Assembly: GCF_004801885.1 (NCBI RefSeq) | Contig: NZ_SSSM01000005.1 | Location: 806,001-870,000, forward strand | Direction: 5' to 3' | Length of the DNA stretch: 64,000 bases | Origin: Naasia lichenicola | Lineage (GTDB): Bacteria; Actinomycetota; Actinomycetes; Actinomycetales; Microbacteriaceae | Part shown: positions 42,280 to 51,630 of the stretch, one piece after another | Position numbering within the stretch: the stretch's first letter is position 1 | Layout of the letters: every line of letters begins with the position of its first letter | Translations under genes and position numbers: made by a program | The notes under the pieces: generated by a model | Seen by the model: only the letters and a program-made list of their open reading frames with translations | What the model was told of the DNA's origin: nothing | Database searches by the model: none

Positions 42280-43764
42280 ATGACAGACACACTCAGCACG
42301 GCTGCCCCGGTGACGACGGGGCTGTACATCGACGGCAAGGAGCGCTCGACGGCGGAGACGCTGGAGATCGCGGACCCGTCCACGAAGGGCGGCGTCGCGG
42401 GCTACGCGGCGGCAGCCACCAAGCAGGACGTCAGCGACGCGGTCGCCGCGGCCAACCGGGCGTTCCCCGCCTGGTCCAAGCTGTCCGCTCAGGAGCGCGC
42501 ATCGCAGATGGCCGCAGCCATCCAGGGCATCGCCGAGGAGCGCGACGCGGACGCGGCAGTCCTCACCGCGGAGAACGGCAAGATCGTGCACGAGTCGTGG
42601 GTCGACTCGCTGGTGCTCGAGATCCGCTGGAACCTCGCGCTCTCCCTGGCCGACGAGCTCTCGGCGACCAAGGTGCTCCCGCCGGTCCCCGGCATCGCCG
42701 TCCAGACCACCGTGGCCTACCAGCCGCTGGGCGTGGTGACCGTGATCGTGCCGTTCAACTGGCCGATCGCCATCCTCGGCGCATCGCTTCCGCACGCGCT
42801 GCTCGCGGGCAACACGGTCATCGTCAAGCCTCCCGTCTCCGCACCCCTCGCGACCACCCGCGTGGTCCAGCGGATCGCCGAGAAGCTGCCGGCGGGCGTG
42901 CTCAACGTCGTCACCGGTAAGGACAGCGAGATGGCCGAGCTCATCGAGGGCGACGGCATCGCCAAGGTCTGCTTCACCGGAAGCGTCGGCGGCGGCAAGC
43001 GCATCATGGAGATGGCCTCGAAGTCGCTCACCCGTGTCACCCTCGAGCTGGGCGGCAACGACGCGGCGATCTTCCGCGAGGACGCGATCCTCGACGACGA
43101 TCACCTCGACCGCCTGTTCGGCGCGGTGTTCGACACCACCGGCCAGATCTGCATGAACGCCAAGCGCCTCTACGTGCACAGGTCCCGCATGGACGAGCTC
43201 GTCGACGGGCTGTCCGCTCGCCTCGACAAGACGGTCCTCGGAAGCGGTCTCACCGAAGGCGTCACGATGGGCCCGCTGCACTCTCCCGTGCAGAAGGCGT
43301 TCGTCGAGGAGATCATCCAGGAGGCCAAGGACTCCGGCGCGAAGGTGCTGGAGTTCGGCGAGCTGCCCGAGGGCGAGCTCGCCTCGGGCAACTTCCTGCG
43401 GCCCGCGATCGTGGTCGACCCCGACTCGTCGCTGCGCGTGGTCGTGCAGGAGCAGTTCGGTCCCGTCATCCCGGTCATCCCGTATGACGACGACGACGAG
43501 GCAGTCCGGCTCGCCAACGACTCGTGGGGCGGCCTCTGCGCCTCCGTGTGGACGGCGGACACCGATGAGGCGGCCCGCCTCGGCGCGCAGCTCGAAGCCG
43601 GCTACGTCTGGATCAACGATCACGGAGCCAACCGCCTCGACCTCCGTGCGCCCTTCGGCGGCATGAAGCAGTCGGGCATGGGCCGCGAGCAGGGCATCGA
43701 GGGCGTCCGCGCCTTCCAGGACACCCGCTCGATCGCGCTCCCGGTTCCGCCCGCCGCGAGCTGA
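42280..43764 (+). CDS. NAD(P)-dependent aldehyde dehydrogenase
   Basis: A 494-residue ALDH superfamily member with the full catalytic set: N160 (PFNWP), E256 (LELGGND), C291 (GQICMNAK). ATG 42280 (MTDTLST) is preferred; GTG 42268 lies within its GAGG ribosome site. It is divergent from the transketolase operon and upstream of a MarR gene and a second ALDH. Possible substrates are an aromatic aldehyde (vanillin type) or an aldehyde released by the carbohydrate cassette; the sequence does not decide. Confidence 0.9.
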   Translation: MTDTLSTAAPVTTGLYIDGKERSTAETLEIADPSTKGGVAGYAAAATKQDVSDAVAAANRAFPAWSKLSAQERASQMAAAIQGIAEERDADAAVLTAENGKIVHESWVDSLVLEIRWNLALSLADELSATKVLPPVPGIAVQTTVAYQPLGVVTVIVPFNWPIAILGASLPHALLAGNTVIVKPPVSAPLATTRVVQRIAEKLPAGVLNVVTGKDSEMAELIEGDGIAKVCFTGSVGGGKRIMEMASKSLTRVTLELGGNDAAIFREDAILDDDHLDRLFGAVFDTTGQICMNAKRLYVHRSRMDELVDGLSARLDKTVLGSGLTEGVTMGPLHSPVQKAFVEEIIQEAKDSGAKVLEFGELPEGELASGNFLRPAIVVDPDSSLRVVVQEQFGPVIPVIPYDDDDEAVRLANDSWGGLCASVWTADTDEAARLGAQLEAGYVWINDHGANRLDLRAPFGGMKQSGMGREQGIEGVRAFQDTRSIALPVPPAAS

Positions 43765-43771
43765 TCGCCGC

Positions 43772-43805
43772 ATCGTGGTCGGCCGGAGCGCCGGCCGACC
43801 ACGAT
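43772..43805 (+). terminator. Hairpin after the first ALDH gene
   Basis: Perfect 15-bp arms (43772-43786 and 43791-43805) over the loop AGCG, 8 bp after the stop codon. It probably separates this ALDH from the marR gene. Confidence 0.7.
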
Positions 43806-43895
43806 GACGCCCCCGCTGCGCCGCTCGCCGGGCGCGGCGGACGGGTGCCGGTAAACTCGCGCGAAGCCGTGTCGACCCCGAGAGAACTGGTGCCT

Positions 43896-44441
43896 GTGTC
43901 CCTGCCGAACGAACGCGGGCTCGACAACGAGATCCCAGAAGGTGCCGTCGTCGAGGCTCTCCCCGTCGTCATCGACAGCGAGAACTTCACGCCGAGGCTG
44001 CTCGCCCTGCTCTCGAACAGCCTCGTCTGGCGGGAATCCCGCGCACTGCGCGCGCGCTTCGGGCTCGGCACCAACGACTGGCGGGTGATCGCGGCGCTCG
44101 CCGTGGGCCCCGGAATGAGTGCGAGCGAGATCTCCGAGTACATCGGCATGAACAAGGCGATCGTCTCGAAGAGCGTGAACATCCTCACCGACGGCGGGCT
44201 CATCGTGCAGGCCGAGGTTCCCGGACGTGCGAGACCGCTCTACCTCACGGAGGCGGGCGCCGACATGCACGACCAGATGCTGCCGATCTCCATGCGCGGT
44301 CAGGAGGTCATCCTCGACGGCCTCTCGCAGTCCGACATCGACCGCCTCAACGAGCTGCTGCGCAGCCTGCTGTCCCGTGCCCGCGATCTCCAGATGGGCG
44401 ACACCATCGACCCCGCCCTCGAGGAGACCGAGGGCGTCTGA
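43896..44441 (+). CDS. MarR family transcriptional regulator
   Basis: About 181 residues from GTG 43896, with a winged helix containing GLGTNDWRVIAALAVGPGMSASEIS and MNKAIVSKSVNILTDGGLI. GTG 43845 is an upstream alternative without a ribosome site; the region there (GGTAAACT) looks more like a -10 element. It sits between two ALDH genes on the same strand. MarR proteins in such places often sense aromatic acids or their CoA esters, so control of one or both ALDHs is likely. Confidence 0.82.
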   Translation: MSLPNERGLDNEIPEGAVVEALPVVIDSENFTPRLLALLSNSLVWRESRALRARFGLGTNDWRVIAALAVGPGMSASEISEYIGMNKAIVSKSVNILTDGGLIVQAEVPGRARPLYLTEAGADMHDQMLPISMRGQEVILDGLSQSDIDRLNELLRSLLSRARDLQMGDTIDPALEETEGV

Positions 44442-44522
44442 TCCCGGCGTCCCCCGAGTTCCCCCAAGTTCCACCTCATCCCCACTTCGATGATGAAGGC
44501 CAGCACTGATGAAGGAGAGACG

Positions 44523-45977
44523 ATGACGTTCTTCGACCCGTCCAACTGGGACGGCAAGCTCTACAGCGGAGGCTGGAAGGCCGGCGCACTGACCTCGGCG
44601 ATCACCTCGCCGGCGACCGGCGATCGGCTCGGCACCTTCGGGCTCGCCGCACCGGTCGACGTGACGGCGGCGGCGCGGATCGCGACAGCCGCACAGGTCT
44701 CGTGGGCCGCCGGGTCACCCGACGAGAAGGCGAAGATCCTCCGTCGCGCGGGTCAGCTGATCGACGACAACATGGGCGTGCTCAGCGACTGGCTGGTCCG
44801 CGAGGCAGGGTCCGGCCAGGGCAAGGCGGGCTTCGAAGCAGGCCTCGTCGCCGCGGAGTTCTTCCTCGCGTCGGCGACAGCGCAGATGCCGTACGGGCAG
44901 CTGCTGCGCAGCGGCAAGCCGCGACTCAGCCTCGCCCGACGCCGGCCCGTCGGAACGGTCGGGGTCATCTCGCCGTTCAACTTCCCAGGCATCCTGTCGG
45001 CGCGCTCGATCGCCCCGGCCCTCGCGCTCGGCAACGCCGTGATCCTCAAGCCCGACCCGCGCACAGCGGTGTCCGGCGGGCTCTTCTTCGCCGCCATCCT
45101 CGAAGAGGCCGGCCTGCCCGAGGGCCTCTTCCACGTGCTGCCCGGAGGCGCCGACGTCGGATCGGCCCTCGTCGAGGAGCCGAGCATCCGCGTGATCTCC
45201 TTCACCGGCTCCACGGAGGCTGGCCGCAAGGTGGGGGAGCGGGCCGGTCAGCTGCTCAAGCGCGCCCACCTCGAGCTCGGCGGCAACAACGCGCTCGTCG
45301 TCCTCGGCGACGCCGACGTGCCCGCAGCCGCGTCCGCAGGGGCGTGGGGATCGTTCCTGCACCAGGGCCAGATCTGCATGACGACGGGACGCCACCTGGT
45401 GCATGCCAGCATCTACGACGACTACGTCGGCGCTCTCGCCGAGAAGGCCGATCACCTGCCGGTCGGCGACCCGGCGACGGGCGCCCCGCTCGGGCCGATC
45501 ATCGACGACCGCCAGCGGGACAAGGTGCACTCCATCGTCACCCGCTCGATCGAGGGCGGGGCCAAGCTCGAGGCGGGCGGCACCTACGAGGAGCGCTACT
45601 ACCGGCCGACCGTGCTGTCCGGGGTGACCGCGGAGCACGCGGCCTTCCAGGATGAGATCTTCGGTCCGGTAGCCCCCGTCACCCGGTTCTCTTCCATCGA
45701 CGAGCTCGTCGAGCTCGTCAACGCCAGCGACTACGGACTCTCGCTGGGCATCCTGTCCCGCGATCCGTACGCGGCGTTCGAGCTCTCGGATCGGATCCCG
45801 AGCGGCATCGTGCACATCAACGATCAGACCGTCGACGACGAGTCCGCCGCGCCGTTCGGCGGCGTCGGCTTCTCGGGCACGGGCGCGCGCTTCGGCGGCC
45901 ACGAGGCCAACATCGAGGCGTTCACCGAGACGCAGTGGGTCACGATCCAGAGCGAGATCGAGCGCTACCCGTTCTGA
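44523..45977 (+). CDS. Aromatic aldehyde (benzaldehyde-type) dehydrogenase
   Basis: A 484-residue ALDH. The N-terminus FDPSNWDGKLYSGGW is typical of benzaldehyde/vanillin dehydrogenases (XylC-like), and N153, E251 and C285 form the catalytic set. AAGGAGAG just before ATG 44523 fixes the start. It would oxidise vanillin, syringaldehyde or similar to the acids used by the O-demethylases. It lies 81 bp after marR and is convergent with moeA. Confidence 0.88.
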   Translation: MTFFDPSNWDGKLYSGGWKAGALTSAITSPATGDRLGTFGLAAPVDVTAAARIATAAQVSWAAGSPDEKAKILRRAGQLIDDNMGVLSDWLVREAGSGQGKAGFEAGLVAAEFFLASATAQMPYGQLLRSGKPRLSLARRRPVGTVGVISPFNFPGILSARSIAPALALGNAVILKPDPRTAVSGGLFFAAILEEAGLPEGLFHVLPGGADVGSALVEEPSIRVISFTGSTEAGRKVGERAGQLLKRAHLELGGNNALVVLGDADVPAAASAGAWGSFLHQGQICMTTGRHLVHASIYDDYVGALAEKADHLPVGDPATGAPLGPIIDDRQRDKVHSIVTRSIEGGAKLEAGGTYEERYYRPTVLSGVTAEHAAFQDEIFGPVAPVTRFSSIDELVELVNASDYGLSLGILSRDPYAAFELSDRIPSGIVHINDQTVDDESAAPFGGVGFSGTGARFGGHEANIEAFTETQWVTIQSEIERYPF

Positions 45978-45986
45978 GAGCGGTCA

Positions 45987-46017
45987 GCCCGGTGCCGCTC
46001 CTGCGCGGAGCGGCACC
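45987..46017. terminator. Bidirectional hairpin between aldehyde dehydrogenase and moeA
   Basis: CCGGTGCCGCTCC (45987-45999) and GGAGCGGCACCGG (46005-46017) pair perfectly over TGCGC. The flanking genes converge on it. Confidence 0.7.
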
Positions 46018-46033
46018 GGAGTCGAGCCTGCCG

Positions 46034-47200
46034 TCAGCGGGCGGGGCGGACCCAGGGCAGGTCGATGCTCTCCGCCACGCCGTCGGCTCGGAGACCCGCC
46101 TCCGGCACGACGAGCAGGCCGTCCGCGCCCGCCAGGCCGCGCATCATCGCCGATCCGCTCCAGGGGGTCGGCACGGCACCGTCTGCGGTGATGGAGTAGG
46201 GGACGAGCAGCGTCGTGGCCGCACGCCCGGCGAGATCCGGGGCGGGGATCGACCGTGGAGCCCGCATCGGCCGCCCCGACAGTGCGGCGAGAAGCGGTTC
46301 GCCGAGGGTGATGGCGGCCACCATCGCGGCCAGTGGGTTACCCGGAAGGCAGAGGATCAGACGGCCGTCGGGCAGCTCCGCGACCATGGTGGGTCCTCCC
46401 GGACGCATGGCGACACCGTCGACGAGAAGCCGTCCGCCCAGGTGGCTCAGCGCATTTCGGAGGTGGTCCGCACTCGAGCTGCCGGTTCCTCCCGTCGTCA
46501 AGATGAGAGGAGCGCTCGCGCTCTGGATGGCCGCCGTGATCGCGGCCAGATCGTCGCCGACGCGAGTCACTCCGGTCACCCGAGCGCCCAGGCCGTGGAG
46601 CACATCATCCAGCGGCACGCTGAAGCTGTCGCGCACGAATCCGGTGTCGGGGACGCCATGGCCGATGACCTCGTCCCCGGTCAGCACCAGTGCGATCTCG
46701 GGAACCGCGTGCACCGTCAGCGCATCGACGCCGGCCGAGGCGGCGAGCGCGAGGGAGGCGGGGTTGAGCCGGGCACCGACGCTGATCAGCGTCTCGCCCC
46801 GGATCGCCTCGCTGCCGATGGGACGGATGTGCTGCCCGGCCTTCGGGGCCGCGCCGGCGACAGACCGGACCATTCCCGAAGAGGTCTCGCCATGCTCACT
46901 GCGCAGCACGGCGGCCGTTCCCGCATCGAGTTCGGCGATCGGGATGGCCTGGCCGGTGACGACCGGACGCGCCTGTCCAGGGTGGGGGAGCGCGTCGGTG
47001 AGCGTCCACGGACCCTCGCCGACGACCAGCCAGCCATCCATGGCCGACGAGGCGAAATGGGGCAGGTCGTAGGGGGCGGTGAGGTCGGCCACCAGTCGTC
47101 GACCGCCTGCCTCCGCGAGCGGGACCAGCTCCTGCGGCAGCGCCGTCGCAGCAGCATGTGCGCGGCGGCGCGCCTCCGGCCAGGACACCCGAGGGCTCAC
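46034..47200 (-). CDS. moeA: Molybdopterin molybdenumtransferase
   Basis: A 388-residue MoeA: the N-terminal region has DLPHFASSAMDGWLV, and the MPT-binding domain has VLTGDEV, LILTTGGTGSSS and LPGNPLAAMVA. It inserts molybdate into molybdopterin to make Moco. The GTG start overlaps the stop of the DUF6457 gene (GTGA). The minus-strand unit mobA-DUF6457-moeA is divergent from fdhD-fdh, so these genes look dedicated to the neighbouring formate dehydrogenase. Confidence 0.92.
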   Translation of the reverse strand: MSPRVSWPEARRRAHAAATALPQELVPLAEAGGRRLVADLTAPYDLPHFASSAMDGWLVVGEGPWTLTDALPHPGQARPVVTGQAIPIAELDAGTAAVLRSEHGETSSGMVRSVAGAAPKAGQHIRPIGSEAIRGETLISVGARLNPASLALAASAGVDALTVHAVPEIALVLTGDEVIGHGVPDTGFVRDSFSVPLDDVLHGLGARVTGVTRVGDDLAAITAAIQSASAPLILTTGGTGSSSADHLRNALSHLGGRLLVDGVAMRPGGPTMVAELPDGRLILCLPGNPLAAMVAAITLGEPLLAALSGRPMRAPRSIPAPDLAGRAATTLLVPYSITADGAVPTPWSGSAMMRGLAGADGLLVVPEAGLRADGVAESIDLPWVRPAR

Positions 47201-47496
47201 TGCGACGTGCCGCCCTCCGCGGCCGTCTCGGTCTCGACCTCGCGAGCGAGCGATCGAGCAACGGCCACCGCCTGCGCGAACGCCTCATCCGGCGCCAGAC
47301 CGCTGTCCGCCGCCAGCGCGGTGGCGTACCCCACGAGGTACGCGCTGAGCGGAGCCGCCGGCCGGACCACGGCCCGCGCGACGACGCCCGCCATGCCCAG
47401 CACGGCGCTCGCGTCGGCGGGAGGAACGCCGAGCGCGTCGCTCAGGCGCCGATTCCACTCCGCGATGCCGTCCGGCAGCTCGTCCTTCTCGGTCAT
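47197..47496 (-). CDS. DUF6457-type small protein
   Basis: A 99-residue soluble protein, starting MTEKDELPDGIAEWNRRLSDALG and containing SAYLVGYATALAADSG in its middle. It is a four-helix-like domain seen beside or fused to actinobacterial MobA proteins. It is linked to mobA and moeA by 4-bp overlaps on both sides. Function unknown; an accessory role in Moco maturation or delivery to formate dehydrogenase is inferred from position only. Confidence 0.82.
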   Translation of the reverse strand: MTEKDELPDGIAEWNRRLSDALGVPPADASAVLGMAGVVARAVVRPAAPLSAYLVGYATALAADSGLAPDEAFAQAVAVARSLAREVETETAAEGGTSQ

Positions 47497-48152
47497 GCTC
47501 GGTCCTCTCGTCTCGTGAATCCGGGGCTGTCGTCCCGTCGTCCTCTGTCCAGCTGTCCTCTGTCCATCCGCTCGACCCCCAGCAGCTCGGCGTCCGCCCA
47601 GGTGTCCACATCCGCCGTCGACCCGACAGGCACCGAGACGCGCTGGAGTCGCAGCCCGTCGACGAGCGCGTGCATCGATCCGCCCATGCGGGGCGCCTGC
47701 CGAAGCCGAGCGGCCAGCGCCTGCGTCGAATAGAGGCCGAGGAGGTACTGGTCTCGTCCGCCGTCGTCGATCGCGATCAGACCATCTTTGGCATCGCCGT
47801 CGGCCGCAATGCAGGCCGGGTCGACGGCGGCGAGCAGCGCGTCCACAGCCGGTCCGATGAGAGGGAGATCGGAGGCGAGCACGAGGGTGAACGGGCTCGG
47901 CCCATCCGCGAGCGCAGCCCATCCCGCGGCGAGAGCGCTGACCGGCCCGGACAGCGGCGGATCCTCTCGGGTGACGAGTATCCCCGCCTCGGGTGGGACG
48001 TCTCCCACGACGACGATCCGCGCCGCGGCCGATGCGGCCGAGGTGGCGATGTCGAGCAGCCGCTCGCCGCCGTAGCCGAGCAGCAGCGGCTTGGCGAGGC
48101 CGCCGAGCCTGCTCGCGCGGCCGCCCGCCAGGACGACGGCGTCGAAGATCAC
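47493..48152 (-). CDS. mobA: Molybdenum cofactor guanylyltransferase
   Basis: A 219-residue nucleotidyltransferase. The N-terminal LAGGRASRLGGLAKPLL is the NTP-binding signature, and LASDLPLIGP carries the metal-binding Asp. It adds GMP to Moco for the bis-MGD form used by formate dehydrogenases. The C-terminal 25 residues are a charged tail. The stop overlaps the DUF6457 start (ATGA). Confidence 0.88.
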   Translation of the reverse strand: MIFDAVVLAGGRASRLGGLAKPLLLGYGGERLLDIATSAASAAARIVVVGDVPPEAGILVTREDPPLSGPVSALAAGWAALADGPSPFTLVLASDLPLIGPAVDALLAAVDPACIAADGDAKDGLIAIDDGGRDQYLLGLYSTQALAARLRQAPRMGGSMHALVDGLRLQRVSVPVGSTADVDTWADAELLGVERMDRGQLDRGRRDDSPGFTRREDRA

Positions 48153-48284
48153 CTGCCGAGCCTAGGCGAGCGGATCGGCGCCGCCGCCCGAGGCTCGCAT
48201 TGAACGGGAGCCCCCATCCCCGGTCCGACGGGGGCGAGGCTCTCATGCGGAGCTCCCCGGATCCTGCTGTGATAAGCATTCAGC

Positions 48285-49205
48285 ATGAACCGGGTAGTCG
48301 CGCGGAAGCCCATCGTCCGCATCGTCGTCGGCGAATCGCGCAGGCGGCGCGAAGACGTCATGGCCGTCGAGGAGCCTCTCGAGATCCGGGTCGCCGGAAA
48401 GCCGCTGTCGATCACGATGCGCACCCCCGGCAGCGACTTCGATCTCGCCGCCGGCTTCCTGGTCTCGGAGGGCATCGTGTGGCGGGCCGATCAGATCGCG
48501 GCCATCCGGTACTGCGCGGGCGGCCCGGTGGACGGCGAGAACACCTACAACGTGCTCGACGTCTCCCTCACCCGCGGTGTGCCGCTTCCCGATCCGAGCA
48601 TGGAGCGCAACTTCTACATGACCAGCTCGTGCGGGCTCTGCGGCAAGGCGAGCATCGACGCCGTGCGCACCCTGTCCGCACACCCGGTCGCCGGCGACGA
48701 CATGACGATCTCCGACGAGCTGCTCGTCACCTTCCCCGACAGGCTTCGTGAGAAGCAGGACGTGTTCGAGAAGACCGGCGGGCTGCACGCCGCCGCACTC
48801 TTCGATGCGGCATCGGGGCGGCTGCTCGCCCTCCGAGAGGACGTCGGGCGCCACAACGCCGTCGACAAGGTCATCGGCTGGGCGCTCAAGGAGGATCGCC
48901 TCCCGCTGCGGGGCACCGTGCTGATGGTCTCGGGCCGGGCGAGCTTCGAGCTGGTGCAGAAGGCATCCATGGCCGGCATCCCCGTGCTCGCGGCGGTCTC
49001 CGCGCCCTCGTCTCTGGCGGTGGACCTGGCCCGGGAGGTCGGCCTCACGGTCGTCGGCTTCCTGCGCGGCTCGTCGATGGTCGTCTACTCCGGTGCGGAG
49101 CGGATCGTCTCAGAGCCGGTCGCCGCGCCCTCTGATCCCGATACCGGCCACATGGACATCGACGCCGGACCCGCTCGTGTGAACCTTGTGAAGGAGATGG
49201 TCTGA
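48285..49205 (+). CDS. fdhD: Formate dehydrogenase accessory sulfurtransferase
   Basis: A 306-residue FdhD. The sulfur-carrying motif [10 protein letters not shown] and [25 protein letters not shown] are all conserved. It transfers sulfur to the molybdenum site, which is essential for FDH activity. Its stop overlaps the FDH start (TGATG), so the enzyme and its activator are translated together. The last 35 residues (after VVYSGAERI) are an unusual tail. Confidence 0.95.
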   Translation: MNRVVARKPIVRIVVGESRRRREDVMAVEEPLEIRVAGKPLSITMRTPGSDFDLAAGFLVSEGIVWRADQIAAIRYCAGGPVDGENTYNVLDVSLTRGVPLPDPSMERNFYMTSSCGLCGKASIDAVRTLSAHPVAGDDMTISDELLVTFPDRLREKQDVFEKTGGLHAAALFDAASGRLLALREDVGRHNAVDKVIGWALKEDRLPLRGTVLMVSGRASFELVQKASMAGIPVLAAVSAPSSLAVDLAREVGLTVVGFLRGSSMVVYSGAERIVSEPVAAPSDPDTGHMDIDAGPARVNLVKEMV

Positions 49206-51541
49206 TGCTCGGCAAGGACGTCAAGCCCGGGGGAGACCTCAACGGAGCCGAGCTCCGCGATGCCGACTACCCCGACCTCGAGATCGGCCACAAGAAGGAG
49301 TGGGCGGTCGGGGTCCCCGCCATCCTGAACTCGATGGAGCCCGCCCTCGCCGCGATGGGTCCCGCGCGGACCGCCCGCCTGATGACGACGATCAATCAGA
49401 AGGACGGCTTCGACTGCATGAGCTGCGCCTGGCCGGACCCCGGCAAGCGGCACAAGCTGGAGTTCTGCGAGAACGGCGCGAAGGCGGTCACCTGGGAGGC
49501 GACGCCAGTCACTGTGCCCACCAGCTTCTGGGCCGAGAACTCGCTGAACAGCCTGCTCGATCGGTCGGAGTACTGGCTCGGCCAGCAGGGCAGGCTCATC
49601 GAGCCCGTCCACAAGCCGAGCGGATCGGACAACTACGAGCCCATCTCGTGGGACCGCGCCTTCGAGCTCATCGCGGAGCGCCTGAACGCCCTCTCCTCGC
49701 CCGACGAGGCCGCCTTCTACACGAGCGGCCGGACGGCGAACGAGACCGCGTTCATCTACCAGCTCTTCGCCCGCGCGTTCGGCACCAACAACCTGCCCGA
49801 CTGCTCGAACATGTGTCATGAGTCCACCGGAACCGCGCTGACCGAGACCATCGGCATCGGCAAGTCGACGATCGCCTACGACGACTTCGAGCAGGCCGAC
49901 CTCATCGTGGTCATGGGGCAGAACCCGGGAACCAACCACCCGCGGATGCTGGGAGCCCTCGAGGACGCCAAGCGCAACGGCGCGAAGATCGTCACGGTCA
50001 ACCCGCTGCCCGAGGCGGGGCTCATCCGCTACAAGAACCCCCAGACCGTGCGCGGCATCATCGGGCGCGGCACCCAGCTCTCCGACCACTTCCTGCAGAT
50101 CCGCTCGGGTGGCGACATGGCGCTGCTCCAGGCGGTCTCCAAGCGGGTCCTCGCCGCCGAGGCGGCCGCGCCGGGGACGGTCCTGGACCACGACTTCATC
50201 GACAAGCACACCCACGGTTTCGAGGAGTTCGTCGCCAACATCGAGGCCCTCGACGAGGATGCCGCTCGCGCGGCGACGGGGCTCACCGACGAGGAGATCG
50301 ATGCCTTCGCGAACCTCTACCTGAAGTCAGAGCGGGTGATCATCACCTGGGCGATGGGCCTCACGCAGCAGAAGAACGCCGTCGCCACCCTCAAGGAGCT
50401 CATCTCGCTCCTGCTCCTGCGCGGCAACATCGGCAAGCCGGGCGCGGGAGCGTCGCCGATCCGCGGGCACAGCAACGTGCAGGGCGATCGCACCATGGGC
50501 ATCTGGGAGCAGATGAGCGACCGCTTCCTCGATGCGCTCGACGCAGAGTTCGGGTTCGCCTCACCGCGTCCGCACGGCTACGACGCTCTGCAGACCGTCG
50601 ATGGGCTCACCCGCGGCGAGATCAAGGTGTTCTTCGCGGTGGGCGGCAACTTCGTGGCGGCGATCTCCGACACCGCGGTGGCGGAGTCCGCCATGCGCGG
50701 CGCTCGGCTGACCGTGCAAGTCTCGACGAAGCTCAACCGATCGCACGTGGTCACCGGCGAAGAGGCGCTCATCCTTCCGACGCTGGGCCGAACCGAGGTC
50801 GACATCCAGGCCTCCGGCCCGCAGTTCGTCTCGGTCGAGGACAGCGTGTGCGCGGTGCACGCCAGTCACGGCAAGATCCCGCCGGTCGCGCCGAACATCC
50901 TGTCGGAGGTGTCCATCGTCTCCCGGCTCGCGGCTGCGACCCTCGGCGATCGCCACGGCATCGACTGGGCCGGCTTCGAGGCGGACTACGACCGGATCCG
51001 CGATCACATCAGTCGGGTCGTCCCGGGCTTCGAGCACTTCAACGAGGACGTCCGCCGCAAGGGCGGCTTCATCCTGCCCAACGGACCCCGTGACGCGCGC
51101 ACCTTCGACACCTCGACGGGCAAGGCGATGTTCACCGTCAACGCCCTCTGGGCCCTCGAGCGTCCCGAGGGGCGACTGATCCTGCAGACCATGCGCTCGC
51201 ACGACCAGTTCAACACGACGATCTACAGCCTGAACGACCGCTATCGCGGCGTGAAGAACGGCCGTGACGTGATCTTCGTCAATCCGGACGACATCGCCGA
51301 GCTGGGCCTCGAAGACGGTCAGCGCGTCGACATCTTCAGCGAGTGGAAGGACGAGCAGGATCGCGTGCTGCGTGATTACCGCGTCGTGTCCTACCCGACC
51401 GCACGCGGCTGCGCCGCTGCCTACTATCCGGAGGCGAATGTGCTCGTGCCGCTGCACAGCGTCTCCGACCGCAGCAACACCCCCGCCTCGAAGGCCGTCA
51501 TCGTGCGGCTGGAACCGGCGCGGGTGACGGCGCCGGCCTGA
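49205..51541 (+). CDS. Formate dehydrogenase-like molybdopterin oxidoreductase, FdhF/YdeP family
   Basis: A 778-residue molybdoenzyme. C71, C74 and C88 (DCMSCAW, LEFCEN) lie where the family binds an FeS cluster, and C204-H205 in SNMCHESTG fits the Mo-ligand Cys followed by the catalytic His. MGD-binding stretches include VVMGQNPGTNHPRM and the C-terminal LILQTMRSHDQFNTTIY. It should oxidise formate to CO2. No diaphorase or membrane subunit is adjacent, so the electron acceptor is unknown. Close coupling to fdhD and divergence from moco genes support the FDH call over other YdeP roles. Confidence 0.88.
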   Translation: MLGKDVKPGGDLNGAELRDADYPDLEIGHKKEWAVGVPAILNSMEPALAAMGPARTARLMTTINQKDGFDCMSCAWPDPGKRHKLEFCENGAKAVTWEATPVTVPTSFWAENSLNSLLDRSEYWLGQQGRLIEPVHKPSGSDNYEPISWDRAFELIAERLNALSSPDEAAFYTSGRTANETAFIYQLFARAFGTNNLPDCSNMCHESTGTALTETIGIGKSTIAYDDFEQADLIVVMGQNPGTNHPRMLGALEDAKRNGAKIVTVNPLPEAGLIRYKNPQTVRGIIGRGTQLSDHFLQIRSGGDMALLQAVSKRVLAAEAAAPGTVLDHDFIDKHTHGFEEFVANIEALDEDAARAATGLTDEEIDAFANLYLKSERVIITWAMGLTQQKNAVATLKELISLLLLRGNIGKPGAGASPIRGHSNVQGDRTMGIWEQMSDRFLDALDAEFGFASPRPHGYDALQTVDGLTRGEIKVFFAVGGNFVAAISDTAVAESAMRGARLTVQVSTKLNRSHVVTGEEALILPTLGRTEVDIQASGPQFVSVEDSVCAVHASHGKIPPVAPNILSEVSIVSRLAAATLGDRHGIDWAGFEADYDRIRDHISRVVPGFEHFNEDVRRKGGFILPNGPRDARTFDTSTGKAMFTVNALWALERPEGRLILQTMRSHDQFNTTIYSLNDRYRGVKNGRDVIFVNPDDIAELGLEDGQRVDIFSEWKDEQDRVLRDYRVVSYPTARGCAAAYYPEANVLVPLHSVSDRSNTPASKAVIVRLEPARVTAPA

Positions 51542-51630
51542 TCCGTTTGACGGGCCTTGTCGCCGGGCGGCCGGTGCATCCCTCGTAGTGGGACCTGACC
51601 CGACGCGATCCTCGAATTAACGTGGGAAGC

